This document shows positions 9,038-17,297 of a stretch of 64,000 nt of DNA, in pieces. Source of the DNA: DASPGQ01 sp035457705 (GTDB taxonomy: Bacteria > Acidobacteriota > Vicinamibacteria > Marinacidobacterales > SMYC01); NCBI GenBank assembly GCA_035457705.1, contig DATIBD010000074.1, forward strand, positions 86,970 to 150,969, in the 5' to 3' direction. Position numbers and translations under genes: made by a program. The notes beneath the pieces were generated by a model. That model searched no databases. It saw only the letters and a list, made by a program, of their open reading frames with translations, and was not told the DNA's origin. Each line of letters opens with the position of its first letter. The first letter of the stretch is position 1.

Positions 9038-9268
9038 ATGAAAAACATAACTCTAAGTGTCGATGAAGAGGTTCTTTCCGCGGTACGAAAATATGCTGCG
9101 GAAAGAAACTCGTCCGTGAACGGCCTGGTTCGGGAGTTTCTCGGATCGATTGCAGAGCGGGAGGACAGGGCGAAGAAGGCGCGCAGGCGAATCCGGGAGC
9201 TGAGCGAGAGCTCCGAGGCGCGGATCGGCTCGAAGACGTGGAGTCGAGACGAGATCCATGCGCGCTGA
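9038..9268 (+). CDS. vapB: VapB-type ribbon-helix-helix antitoxin
   Basis: A 76-residue protein beginning MKNITLSVDEEVLSAVRKYA, the beta strand plus helix pattern of a ribbon-helix-helix DNA-binding domain. A charged helix (AEREDRAKKARRRIRELSES) follows and would wrap the toxin. It should neutralise the adjacent PIN nuclease and repress the operon through the palindrome just upstream. The stop overlaps the vapC start by eleven bases, which supports translational coupling. The pair is flanked by unrelated single genes, as expected of a mobile toxin-antitoxin module. Confidence 0.85.
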   Translation: MKNITLSVDEEVLSAVRKYAAERNSSVNGLVREFLGSIAEREDRAKKARRRIRELSESSEARIGSKTWSRDEIHAR

Positions 9269-9683
9269 GTGTTTCCTGGATACCAACGTTCTCGTATACG
9301 CTGCCGCCGGTCGTGGACGTGAGGAGTTCAGGCGAGAGCGAGCGCTCGCGCTGATCGAAGCCGGAGACGTTGGCGTTTCCGCCCAGGTTCTTCAAGAGTT
9401 CTATGTCACGGTGACGCGGAAGATCGAAATCCCGATGAGCTCCGAGCAAGCGCTGGAATGGGTCGAGCAGTTCGAGGCGTTTCCGTGCGTGTCGGTTGAC
9501 GCGAGCCTCGTGAAAATTGCGGCCGAGGTTAGCGAGCAGTTTCGGATCTCCTATTGGGACGGCGCCATCCTATCCGCCGCTCAACTGCTCGGAGCTGAGA
9601 CGCTGTACACCGAGGATTTGAACGATGGCCAATTGTACGGAGCGGTTCGCGTCGTGAATCCGTTCGGGATTGACAGACGATAG
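9258..9683 (+). CDS. vapC: VapC-type PIN-domain ribonuclease toxin
   Basis: A 141-residue PIN-domain protein. The acidic residues expected for metal binding are visible: Asp in FLDTNVLVYA near residue 8, Glu in VLQEFYV, Asp in YWDGAILSAA and the late Asp in YTEDLNDGQ. VapC toxins cleave tRNA or rRNA; the target here cannot be read from sequence. The length is normal and the reading frame intact, so toxin and antitoxin both look functional. The gene begins inside the end of vapB. Confidence 0.88.
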   Translation: MRAECFLDTNVLVYAAAGRGREEFRRERALALIEAGDVGVSAQVLQEFYVTVTRKIEIPMSSEQALEWVEQFEAFPCVSVDASLVKIAAEVSEQFRISYWDGAILSAAQLLGAETLYTEDLNDGQLYGAVRVVNPFGIDRR

Positions 9684-9823
9684 CCCTACATCGGGGAGCT
9701 GAAAGCGGTTTCAACGTCTCCCGCATCGTAGGGAAGACCGGAAGGTCACCGTCACGTCGAATAGCCTGGTACACTATGCGTTTTGCGAGCGGGCTTTGTC
9801 CTCGTTCCACCAGAGGAGAAACG

Positions 9824-10858
9824 ATGTGTGTTAATCGGTCGAGCTGGATGCTGGCGGTGGCGGTCATCGCGGCGGTCGCGGCGAGCGCGGGTAGTCTCGA
9901 GGCCCAGTCGACGACCACGAACCCGTTTCGACCGATCGTGAACTGGGGCGAGCTGCCCGACGGGCGAACGTTCGGATCCACCAGCGCGGTGGACATCGCT
10001 GCCGACGGCAACATCTGGGTCGTCGAGCGGTGCGGCGCTAATACCTGTGTCGGCTCGGACGTCGATCCCGTCCTGCTTTTCACGAGGGAGGGAAAGCTCC
10101 TCCGCAGCTTCGGCTCGGGCCTGTTCGCCTGGCCGCACGGCATCGACGTGGACGGCGACGGTAACCTCTGGGTCACGGACGCCTGGCGTGAGGGTGCCAC
10201 CGACACCGGACACGTCGTCTACAAGTTCAACCCGAACGGCGAGCTCCTGATGACGATCGGCGAGCCGGGAGTACCGGGCGATCCGCCGCGGCACCTCAGG
10301 CGACCTTCGGACGTCCTGGTGGCACCGAACGGCGAGATCTACATCGTCGAGGCGCACGATCAGTCGGTGAATCGGGTCACGAAGTGGGCGGCGGACGGAG
10401 CCTACATCGAGACCTGGGGCGAAACGGGTTACGGGCCAAAGCAGTTTCGCGATCCGCACGCGCTCGCCATGGACTCGCAGGGCCGTCTCTTCGTGGGAGA
10501 TCGCTACAACAACCGCATCCAGGTCTTCGATCAAGAGGGCAACTTCCTCGCCATCTGGACGCAGTTCGGCCGCCCGAGCGGTATATTCATCGACGCGAAC
10601 GATCTCATCTACGTCGCCGATTCGGAATCGAGCCCGGCGCCCGACGAGTACATGGGAATGCGAAACGCCGGCTGGGAAAAAGGAATCCGAATCGGCGACG
10701 CGCGCACCGGCTGGGTGCGCCACTTCATCCCCGACGATCGCGTCAACGTGACGGGCTACAGCGGTCCTGAAGGGATTGCCGTGGACGACGAGGGTAATCT
10801 CTATGGAGCGGAGGTCACGCAGCAACGTGTCGTGAAATGGGTGCGGTTTCGCCCGTAG
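9824..10858 (+). CDS. Exported NHL-repeat beta-propeller, amidating-lyase-like
   Basis: The start MCVNRSSWML is preceded by GAGGAGAAACG; an upstream in-frame start lacks such a site. The 344-residue protein begins with a signal peptide (VAVIAAVAASAGSLEAQ). It has NHL repeats: WPHGIDVDGDGNLWVTD, then RRPSDVLVAPNGEIYIVE, FRDPHALAMDSQGRLFVGDR and GPEGIAVDDEGNLYGAEV. The repeats resemble the lyase domain of peptidyl-glycine amidating enzymes, but bacterial relatives are mostly uncharacterised. A secreted or periplasmic binding or lyase role is inferred. It is probably a single-gene unit. Confidence 0.8.
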   Translation: MCVNRSSWMLAVAVIAAVAASAGSLEAQSTTTNPFRPIVNWGELPDGRTFGSTSAVDIAADGNIWVVERCGANTCVGSDVDPVLLFTREGKLLRSFGSGLFAWPHGIDVDGDGNLWVTDAWREGATDTGHVVYKFNPNGELLMTIGEPGVPGDPPRHLRRPSDVLVAPNGEIYIVEAHDQSVNRVTKWAADGAYIETWGETGYGPKQFRDPHALAMDSQGRLFVGDRYNNRIQVFDQEGNFLAIWTQFGRPSGIFIDANDLIYVADSESSPAPDEYMGMRNAGWEKGIRIGDARTGWVRHFIPDDRVNVTGYSGPEGIAVDDEGNLYGAEVTQQRVVKWVRFRP

Positions 10859-10961
10859 CGCATAGACGCGTCATCTTCTGACGCCTCGACTAGGCGAAGG
10901 TGAGCCCGTGCAGCGTGCTACAATTCGCGGAGGAGGAAGCAGGAAGTGAGAGTGAAAGACC

Positions 10962-12275
10962 ATGGAAGCGACCACCGACCCGCGCGGCACCGAGGTCGGT
11001 AGCTATTTCATCGCGAACTACCCTCCCTTCTTCTTCTGGAGCGCAGATCATCTCTCAAAGGTCGAAAAAGTCCTCGACCGGAGCCCCGATCCTTCCGTCC
11101 CCCTGGGGCTATACCTCCATGTTCCCTTTTGCCGGAAGCGCTGCAAATTTTGCTATTTTCGGGTTTACACCGACAAGAACGCGAAGGACGTCGAGCGTTA
11201 CGACGAAGCGCTCGTGCGCGAGATGGAGCTCTACCGAGACCGCCGTGCTCTTCAAGACCGAGCTCTGCGCTTCGTCTATTTCGGCGGCGGAACACCCTCC
11301 TTCCTGAGCGCGAAGCAGCTCGGTAACCTAGTCCGCGGTCTCGAGCGATCCGTCTCCTGGAACGACGCGGAGGAAGTGACCTTCGAGTGCGAGCCGGGGA
11401 CCTTGAGCGAGGCGAAGCTTCGCACCCTGCGAACCATCGGCGTCAGCCGTCTGAGCCTTGGCATCGAGAGCTGGAACGACGACATATTGCGCGAGAACGG
11501 CCGCGCCCACCTATCGGCCGAGATCGAGCGGGCGTGGGAGTGGATCGGGGACGTTGGCTTTCCCTATGTGAACGTGGATCTCATCGCTGGCATGGTGGGG
11601 GAGACTGACGAGACGTGGGATGAGAGCGTGTCGCGAACGCTCGCCCTCGCCCCCGACAGCGTCACGATTTATCAGATGGAGCTTCCCTACAACACCGTCT
11701 ATTCAAAAGAGATCCTCGTCGAGGGAAAGCGCATGCCGGTGGCGAGCTGGGAGCAGAAGCGAAATTGGTTGAGACGAGCCTTCGAGAGATTCGAGAGCTC
11801 GGGCTACGGCGTGTCGAGTGGATACACGCTCGTCAAGGATCCCGAGACGTGTAATTTCAGCTACCGTGACAGCTTGTGGCACGGATCCGATCTCGTGGCT
11901 CTGGGCGTGGCGTCTTTCTCCCATGTCGGCGGCGTCCACTATCAAAACCTCGATCGTTTCGAGAATTACGTGGAAGCGGTTTCACGGGGGAAGCTCCCTT
12001 TGCGGCGCGCCTTCGTCGCCGGCGAGCGGGAGAAGCTCATCCGCGAGCTCATCCTGCAGATGAAGCTCGGCCGCCTCTCGAGGAGTTACTTTCGGAAGAA
12101 GTTCGGACGCGACATCCTCGAGGATTTCCAGGATCCTCTCGGTGACCTCCAGGAGCGCGGGCTCCTGACGATCGAGGGAGACGCGCTTCGGCTCAGTCGC
12201 GAGGCGCTCCTTCGCGTCGATTCGCTCCTTCCGCGGTTCTTTCTCCCCGAGCACCGGAGCACGCGCTACACATGA
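10962..12275 (+). CDS. HemN/HemW-like radical SAM protein
   Basis: A 437-residue protein with Cys57, Cys61 and Cys64 in FCRKRCKFCYF (CxxxCxxC), followed by YFGGGTPSFLS and GVSRLSLGIESW, the hallmarks of the coproporphyrinogen-oxidase-like radical SAM group. The C-terminus (LRRAFVAGEREKLIRELILQ) is the HemN-type accessory domain. It uses a 4Fe-4S cluster and S-adenosylmethionine. The family includes haem chaperones, methylases and cyclopropanases, so the reaction is open. The stop overlaps the start of the next gene (ATGA), so it is translationally coupled to a flavoprotein and probably works with it. This argues against a plain haem role. Confidence 0.85.
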   Translation: MEATTDPRGTEVGSYFIANYPPFFFWSADHLSKVEKVLDRSPDPSVPLGLYLHVPFCRKRCKFCYFRVYTDKNAKDVERYDEALVREMELYRDRRALQDRALRFVYFGGGTPSFLSAKQLGNLVRGLERSVSWNDAEEVTFECEPGTLSEAKLRTLRTIGVSRLSLGIESWNDDILRENGRAHLSAEIERAWEWIGDVGFPYVNVDLIAGMVGETDETWDESVSRTLALAPDSVTIYQMELPYNTVYSKEILVEGKRMPVASWEQKRNWLRRAFERFESSGYGVSSGYTLVKDPETCNFSYRDSLWHGSDLVALGVASFSHVGGVHYQNLDRFENYVEAVSRGKLPLRRAFVAGEREKLIRELILQMKLGRLSRSYFRKKFGRDILEDFQDPLGDLQERGLLTIEGDALRLSREALLRVDSLLPRFFLPEHRSTRYT

Positions 12276-13516
12276 GCTCGGCGAGACTTCCGAGCCGGGC
12301 CGAGGTCGTCGTTCTCGGCGGTGGTCCTGCGGGTGCCGCCACTGCCACGCTTCTCGCCAGGGCGGGTCGCGACGTGATGCTTCTCGAGAAGGAGCGATTC
12401 CCTCGGTTCCACATCGGGGAGTCTCTGATGCCCGCCACGTACTGGATCTTCGAGAAGCTGGGCATGCTGCCGCGTCTCCGCCAAAGCGGCTCTCCGGTGA
12501 AGGCGAGCGTGCAGTTCGTGTCCGCCGAGGGGAAGGCCTCGCGCCCGTTCTATTTCTTCGAGCGCGATCCGCGCGAATGCTCTTACACCTGGCAGGTGGA
12601 GAGGGCATGGCTCGACTCCGCCATGCTGGAAAACGCCGCCGAGAGTGGCTGCCACGTGCACCTGGGCGCGTTCGCGCGGGACGTGATCTTCGAGGACGCG
12701 CGGGTCGTCGGCGTCGAGGCGAGCATGGACGGAGGCCCTCATGAGCGCATCGAGGCCGATGTCGTCGTGGACGCCACCGGCCTCACCTCGATCGTCTCGC
12801 GACGGCTCAACCTCAGGCGCCGCGACCCCGGACTCGGAAAGGCCGCCGTCTTCGCGCACTACGAGAACGGTCGTCGGGATAGCGGAGTCGACGAGGGGGC
12901 GACGATCGTCCTCCACACCCGCGGGAACCGCGGATGGTTCTGGTACATCCCTCTCTCCGACAATCGGGTGAGCGTGGGCGTCGTCGCGGCGCCGGAGGAC
13001 CTTTTCATTGGGGGGCTGTCGCACGAGGAGGTCCTCGACCGGGAAATTCGTGATTGCAGGGGGATCGCCGAGCGCCTCTCGAAGGCGCGGCGGGTCTCGA
13101 ACGTCCACGTCGAGAAAGACTACTCCTACCGGGCTGACCGCGTGGCAGGGGACGGCTTCGTCCTCGTCGGCGACGCGTTCGGCTTTCTCGATCCGATCTA
13201 CTCCTCGGGCGTCTTCTTGGCGCTCGCTTCCGCAGATATGGCGGCTTCGTCCATCGACGACGCGCTTCGAGCTCGAGACACGAGCGCTGCCCGTCTGGGC
13301 CAATTCGGACCGAAGCTGCTCTCGGGGATGGAAGCGGTGCGCCGGCTCGTGTACGCCTTCTACACCCCGGGGTTCAGCTTCGCGACCTTCGTCGGAGAGC
13401 ATCCGGAGCACCGCGACCGCATCACCGATATCCTGATCGGCGACGTCTTCAAGGACGATGTCCACGAAGTCTTCGCGGATCTCGAACGCTTCATGCAAGC
13501 CGCGCCGTACCGCTAG
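12272..13516 (+). CDS. Flavin-dependent halogenase-like oxidoreductase
   Basis: A 414-residue FAD protein with dinucleotide loop LGGGPAGAATATLLARAG near residues 15-32, FHIGESLMP and GDAFGFLDPIYSSGVFLAL. The sequence GWFWYIP at 221-227 fits the WxWxIP motif of flavin-dependent halogenases, and Lys77 in SPVKASVQF sits about where these enzymes keep an essential lysine. Related enzymes also include non-halogenating reductases, so halogenation is a hypothesis. Overlap with the radical SAM gene implies a two-enzyme tailoring unit. No NRPS, PKS or carrier protein is close by, so the substrate is unknown. Confidence 0.8.
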   Translation: MSSARLPSRAEVVVLGGGPAGAATATLLARAGRDVMLLEKERFPRFHIGESLMPATYWIFEKLGMLPRLRQSGSPVKASVQFVSAEGKASRPFYFFERDPRECSYTWQVERAWLDSAMLENAAESGCHVHLGAFARDVIFEDARVVGVEASMDGGPHERIEADVVVDATGLTSIVSRRLNLRRRDPGLGKAAVFAHYENGRRDSGVDEGATIVLHTRGNRGWFWYIPLSDNRVSVGVVAAPEDLFIGGLSHEEVLDREIRDCRGIAERLSKARRVSNVHVEKDYSYRADRVAGDGFVLVGDAFGFLDPIYSSGVFLALASADMAASSIDDALRARDTSAARLGQFGPKLLSGMEAVRRLVYAFYTPGFSFATFVGEHPEHRDRITDILIGDVFKDDVHEVFADLERFMQAAPYR

Positions 13517-13586
13517 CTGTCTGACGGCCAACGGAGGATGAAGCCACAAAACGGTTGCCAGCATCGCCTCTGCCAAAGCGTGGACG

Positions 13587-13709
13587 TTATTCGGTTGACT
13601 TGCGGTCGCGTGGGTCTCGAATGGAAAGCTCCTCGGTGGAACGCTGCCCCTGCGCACCGAGGGCCACGACTCCCAGGATCGTAACGAGGATCATCGGTGT
13701 CGGGCCCAT
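13587..13709 (-). CDS. Possible small membrane protein
   Basis: A 40-codon frame starts at an ATG with GGAG nine bases upstream. It encodes MGPTPMILVTILGVVALGAQ followed by a polar tail rich in Arg, Ser and Asp. One hydrophobic segment (residues 5-18) could be a membrane anchor or signal sequence. An upstream start at 13787 would extend it with an Arg/Trp-rich region and abut the divergent gene. There is no family match I recognise; the frame could be chance, and only the ribosome-binding site and hydrophobic segment support it. Confidence 0.3.
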   Translation of the reverse strand: MGPTPMILVTILGVVALGAQGQRSTEELSIRDPRDRKSTE

Positions 13710-13786
13710 CTTGATCCACTCCGCTCGGCGCGCGGCCTGGGGTCCGTGCCATGGTCGCCATCGGTAGCGCCGGCTATCTTCTATCA

Positions 13787-14134
13787 ATGGACGGACGTGT
13801 AACGCGCAAGGTCGAGTCGATCTGGTCCACCGCTGACGCGCGCCGCCGCGCGCTCGACATCCTTCAGCGGTACCAGGGAGACGGATCCGAGTCTGGGCAG
13901 ACGCGCATTCGACTCGCGATGCTCAAGTTGGCCGCGGGGTCTCTCGATGAGCTCGAAGAGCTCCTCGAGGACGCCCAACGAGACTTCCGAGACGTCGTTG
14001 CCGCGGCCGAGTATCCCGAAGCCCTGCGCTCGAGCCACTTGCGAGGCCCGCACCTTTCGCCCGAGGAGCAGCGCGAGCTCGAAGCCATCCGCGAACGCGA
14101 TCGGCTGCAGTACGAGCGTTGGCTAGACGAATGA
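13787..14134 (+). CDS. Hypothetical helical protein
   Basis: The start MDGRVTRKVE is preferred over one twelve codons upstream because the extra residues look non-coding. The 115-residue product is almost wholly helical and charged: STADARRRALDILQRYQGD, then MLKLAAGSLDELEELLEDAQ, and a C-terminal EEQRELEAIRERDRLQYER. No signal peptide or Cys/His cluster is seen. Such small acidic helical proteins are common as uncharacterised acidobacterial genes. No strong ribosome-binding site is visible, which lowers confidence in the start, not the frame. Confidence 0.55.
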   Translation: MDGRVTRKVESIWSTADARRRALDILQRYQGDGSESGQTRIRLAMLKLAAGSLDELEELLEDAQRDFRDVVAAAEYPEALRSSHLRGPHLSPEEQRELEAIRERDRLQYERWLDE

Positions 14135-14186
14135 TCAGGACTTCTCCACTACGAATACCAGGTGCCACCGGGTGAACTCAAATCGC

Positions 14187-14209
14187 CTTCTCTGAGAATT
14201 CTTGAGAAG
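14187..14209. promoter_or_regulatory. Palindromic operator candidate upstream of the protease relic
   Basis: CTTCTC at 14187-14192 and GAGAAG at 14204-14209 form a perfect inverted repeat around the inner palindrome AGAATTCT. It lies about 70 bases ahead of the start at 14279 in an otherwise gene-free gap. A TTGACC hexamer follows directly (14211-14216), so a repressor bound here could cover a promoter. The regulated gene is now a pseudogene, so the site may be a leftover. Confidence 0.35.
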
Positions 14210-14278
14210 TTTTGACCTCCTCTCTGAGGACTTCTGATTCTCCCGCCTGCTACATCTCTTGCACTCAAGGAGGGTGCG

Positions 14279-14708
14279 ATGCGTGGTGCTTGGCTGGCGG
14301 CGATCCTCGGAGGGAGTGTCCTAGCTGTCCCGGCACCAGTGGCCACGGGCGGGGAGTGGAACGATCTGAGAATCCTCTGGCGTGACCACCACGGGCTCTT
14401 CCGCGATTTCGAACAGGCTCGCTCGGAAGCGGACGCGGTCTTCCGCCAGCTCGGTGTCGGTGGCTTGGGAAGGGGAGCCAGAAGTGGAGCACGCCGAGTC
14501 GGAAGTTCAAATTCAGGTTGTCGTCATGCCCTCCGAGCCGTCCGGTTGGAGGCTTCCGAAAAATGCGATGGGAGTCGTGCTCCTCCCCGACCGAAGCCCG
14601 CAGGAAACGGTGTACCTCTTCTATGCCCCGATCCTGAGGAGTCTCGGTATCGCAAACGACAACGGGTCCTTGTTGAAACCCAGGGAGCGTAGAGACATCG
14701 CGCGGGCC
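14279..14708 (+). pseudogene. N-terminal half of a secreted protease-like protein, frameshifted and truncated
   Basis: An excellent AAGGAGG lies five bases before the ATG. The frame reads a signal peptide (MRGAWLAAILGGSVLAVPAP), then ILWRDHHGLFRDFEQARSEA. At about 14455 one base is missing and the sequence resumes in another frame with VAWEGEPEVEHAES, then WRLPKNAMGVVLLPD and VYLFYAPILRSLGI. It stops at RDIARAIG, just before the point where the family should present HExxH. The HExxH half with the same lead-in sits on the other strand at 4468-4685. A winged-helix fragment follows directly. Confidence 0.6.
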
Positions 14709-15052
14709 ATCGGGTGCACGTCGAGCCCAAGGCGATGCGCGTGCTCGCCGAGCTCGCCCGTCACCCGGGCGAGGACGTCACGCGGGAGTCGCTCATGAAG
14801 GCCGTCTGGGACGGAGGCTCTGTAAGCGGTAGCGCACTGACGAACGCGATCTGGGAGCTTCGCCAGGCGCTCGGAGACAACCGGAGCGAGCCCGCCTTCA
14901 TTCAGACCGTGCCGGGGAAAGGATATCGCCTCGTGGCGTCCGCGACCCCGGCCCGCGACCGAAGGGTGCCAAGCCCGCGAAAGGTCACCCTACTCTACGC
15001 ACTCGGACTCCTTCTGGCGTTTCTTCTCGGGCTCGGCGTTGGCGCTCTCTGA
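14709..15052 (+). pseudogene. Truncated OmpR/CadC-type winged-helix regulator with membrane anchor
   Basis: The frame reads HRVHVEPKAMRVLAELARHP, then TRESLMKAVWDGGSVSGSAL, a transcriptional-activator-type winged helix as in CadC and ToxR-like proteins, then FIQTVPGKGYRLVA and a basic linker. The single C-terminal hydrophobic segment VTLLYALGLLLAFLLGLGVG would anchor it in the membrane. The first strands of the domain are missing, and there is no convincing start (only a GTG at 14714). The boundary with the protease relic shares GGCCATCGGGT between the two reading frames, so it looks like a recombination scar. Confidence 0.55.
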
Positions 15053-15057
15053 TTCGA

Positions 15058-16407
15058 TCAAGCCGCGCCCGCCAAGGCAAGCGGTAGAGTGATGGTCGCT
15101 CTGGTTCCGCGGCCCGGCTCGCTCGAGATCTCCAGCAGTCCCCCGTGCTCGGTGATGATGCTCCGGGAGACGAAGAGCCCCCAGCCCGTTCCGACGCGAG
15201 CGCCCTCCGGGCGAAATGCCGGATCGAACAGATAGGGCAGCCGCTCCACAGGAATTCCCTTCCCGTCGTCGTGCACCTCGAGCACGACGTGCGAACCCCG
15301 GTTGGCGGTCGTGATCTTGATGGTGCCGCGGGCGTCGGTCGCCGCGGCCGCGTTCCGCAACAGGTTGGAGAAGACGGCGCTCAACTGTTGAGGTCGACAC
15401 TTCAACGGTGGAAGCGGTTTCAGATCGAGCTTCACGCCAGCCCTTCCGCCGAGCTCGCCTCCGAGAAGGGCCACCGTGTCGACCCAGAGCTCGTTCAAGT
15501 TGACCATCTGGATCTCGGCCCGGTCGAGGTTGGTGAAATGCTTGATCCGATCGATCGTATCGGTGAGCCTCCGCAAGGACTGACGCGCGGTCTCGGCGAC
15601 GCCCGTGGCGACTTCCTCGAGCTGATCAGGCGGCACCTTGTGACCCGCTTTGCCGATGAGTGACACGAGAGTATCCATGGAGCTCCGTAACGCCCCGAGC
15701 GGAGAGTTGAACTCGTGACTCAAGGCGGCGGCGAACCGTCCTAGAGACCGCGCATTCTCCGCGACGACGAGGCGAGCCTGCGCCGACCGGAGCTCCTCGA
15801 AAGCCTTTTCGGCGTTCCTCCGTGCCCGGTAGGCGGAGGCGCGCTGTCGGTAGAGGATCGTCGCCAACAAGGTGCAGATGAGGGTCACGATGAGGACGCT
15901 GACGATGGGGATGGCGCCCTGTTCGGCCCGCTCAATCCCGGCCGCCATGGCCACGGTGATTCCGAGGCCCATCAAAAGGACTTGTAGAGGCTTCATCGGG
16001 AAAGCCGAGATCGCGACGAGCATCACCACCGTCACTTTGATCGTCGCGAGGTGCGCGGCATGGACGGGGTCGGAAACGGTGCTCATCAGTCCAAAGATGG
16101 CTTCGAGGGATACGAGAAACCCCGCTAGAGCCCCGATGAGTCGGTAATAGGGTTGCAAGCTCGGAGCGAACGAAAGGCCGAGCGGGACGAATGCGAGAGC
16201 CAGCGTCGGCAGGCTGCGCTTCAGGGTGAAGAGAGACATCCCGGGTACTCCGATGAGTCCCATCAAAACGACGAGGAGCGGGGCGCCGATGGCGATTCCC
16301 GACACGATACGGAGGCCCGTGAGCGACAAGCGCTCGAGCTCCATCCGGAATTCGATATCGCGCTCGTCTTGCGGGAAGACGAGCTCGCGCACGTGAGTTG
16401 TCGTCAT
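15058..16407 (-). CDS. Membrane-bound sensor histidine kinase
   Basis: A 449-residue protein. Residues about 30-190 hold several hydrophobic segments (RIVSGIAIGAPLLVVLMGLI, then LALAFVPLGLSF and VSVLIVTLICTLLATILY), so the sensor is integral to the membrane. A coiled coil leads to the phosphoacceptor region ALSHEFNSPLGALRSSMDTL (His in the SHE motif). The ATPase part follows: NLLRNAAAA (N box), DDGKGIP (G1) and GTGWGLFVSRSIITEHGG (G2). No receiver domain or response-regulator gene is adjacent, making it an orphan. A truncated winged-helix regulator lies just downstream on the opposite strand. The signal is unknown. Confidence 0.88.
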   Translation of the reverse strand: MTTTHVRELVFPQDERDIEFRMELERLSLTGLRIVSGIAIGAPLLVVLMGLIGVPGMSLFTLKRSLPTLALAFVPLGLSFAPSLQPYYRLIGALAGFLVSLEAIFGLMSTVSDPVHAAHLATIKVTVVMLVAISAFPMKPLQVLLMGLGITVAMAAGIERAEQGAIPIVSVLIVTLICTLLATILYRQRASAYRARRNAEKAFEELRSAQARLVVAENARSLGRFAAALSHEFNSPLGALRSSMDTLVSLIGKAGHKVPPDQLEEVATGVAETARQSLRRLTDTIDRIKHFTNLDRAEIQMVNLNELWVDTVALLGGELGGRAGVKLDLKPLPPLKCRPQQLSAVFSNLLRNAAAATDARGTIKITTANRGSHVVLEVHDDGKGIPVERLPYLFDPAFRPEGARVGTGWGLFVSRSIITEHGGLLEISSEPGRGTRATITLPLALAGAA

Positions 16408-16553
16408 GGCGCAAGTTTAGTTGCGCGCCGCCCAACTGCAAGTGGCGAGAGGGATGCGGACTCGACGGCGTTGGCGACATGTTCCTTCGCCGGTGTCGGC
16501 GGCGGGTTGTGTCTAGATCTCGTGAGGCGCGCCGGTCGTTCTCGAGGCAGCGC

Positions 16554-16700
16554 CTAGCCGAGACTGCTAGCGACGAACACGCTTGACGTCGCCTTTTCGA
16601 CGACTCCGTGATCGCCGTCGCGTTCGACCTCTACCTTGAGGGCGCCACCTCGATCGCGTCGCCGAGTGAGCGTGACGACTTTACCGGGAGGCGTTCTCAC
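16554..16700 (-). pseudogene. Short 3' coding remnant, family unknown
   Basis: In the 344-base gap upstream of the histidine kinase the minus strand is open for about 49 codons, reading RTPPGKVVTLTRRRDRGG, then LKVEVERDGDHGVVEKATSS and ending VFVASSLG at a TAG. The beta-strand-like alternation and amino-acid mix look like protein, but only a GTG is available as start and an in-frame stop lies upstream. It may be the end of a lost gene. The rest of the gap shows nothing recognisable. Confidence 0.25.
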
Positions 16701-16751
16701 TGGATCCTTCGGCGCCCAACTCCGAAGTGATCGGTGCTGGCCGCTGGGTTT

Positions 16752-17297
16752 CTACGGCTGCAGATTGAAAGGAGCGACGAACAGGTCGTCCAGGTCTGCA
16801 ATCATCGGAGTCGTCGCGGTAGGAGCGCTGAAAAGTTCTGGTGACCAAGGTTCACAGCCGCCTGAAGTCAAGCGTGAGTTGAGGGTGACCATATTTTTGG
16901 GGGCGTTGTCGGGAAGCTGGTAGACCTCTCGGTCGGCGTTGACCAAGAAAAGGCCACAGCTCGGTCCGAATGGACTCGCGGTCTGGACGCTCGCGCGCAC
17001 ATACGGGGTGCCGGTACAGTTCGCTGTGGTGAAGTATCCGGCAGAAGGCGAGATCAGTTCGCCGGCTTGGAACGACAACGGAACCGGGCAGTCTCCATAC
17101 TTCAACACGACGGTCACCGAGTTCCCAGAAACAATAGCCTGCCCAACGACATTCTCGGGCGTGTCGCTGTCCACGATGACGGCCCGCGGCAACTGAATCG
17201 ACGATTCTGGTTCGAGCGTTTGCCCAATCGCGAATTGACCCAGGATAGCAGCCGCTACAACAACGAGACTCGTCCAGAGAGAAATCCTTGCGGTCAT
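16752..17297 (-). CDS. Secreted hypothetical protein with four cysteines
   Basis: A 181-residue product with GGAGG nine bases before the ATG. The first ~26 residues form a signal peptide (SLWTSLVVVAAAILGQFAIG). The mature part is beta-rich and has four Cys (YGDCPV, TANCTG, GPSCGLF, SGGCEPW), consistent with two disulfides outside the cytoplasm. I know no family for it. Its upstream neighbour is a gene-poor gap; it is likely its own transcription unit. Confidence 0.7.
   Translation of the reverse strand: MTARISLWTSLVVVAAAILGQFAIGQTLEPESSIQLPRAVIVDSDTPENVVGQAIVSGNSVTVVLKYGDCPVPLSFQAGELISPSAGYFTTANCTGTPYVRASVQTASPFGPSCGLFLVNADREVYQLPDNAPKNMVTLNSRLTSGGCEPWSPELFSAPTATTPMIADLDDLFVAPFNLQP

Noticed and set aside
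7105..9066. 653-codon plus-strand frame
   Set aside because: Antisense to the propeller-amidohydrolase and running through the vapB operator; its product is Arg/Gly-rich with no domain, as expected of shadows in high-GC DNA.
11059..12275. Radical SAM gene as hemN/hemW
   Set aside because: Coupled to a halogenase-like gene and not to haem genes; the CxxxCxxC-YF surroundings are shared by several non-haem subgroups, so no hemN symbol was given.
12266..13657. 463-codon minus-strand frame
   Set aside because: Antisense to the halogenase-like gene, whose FAD and WxWxIP motifs are clear; the antisense product shows no domain.
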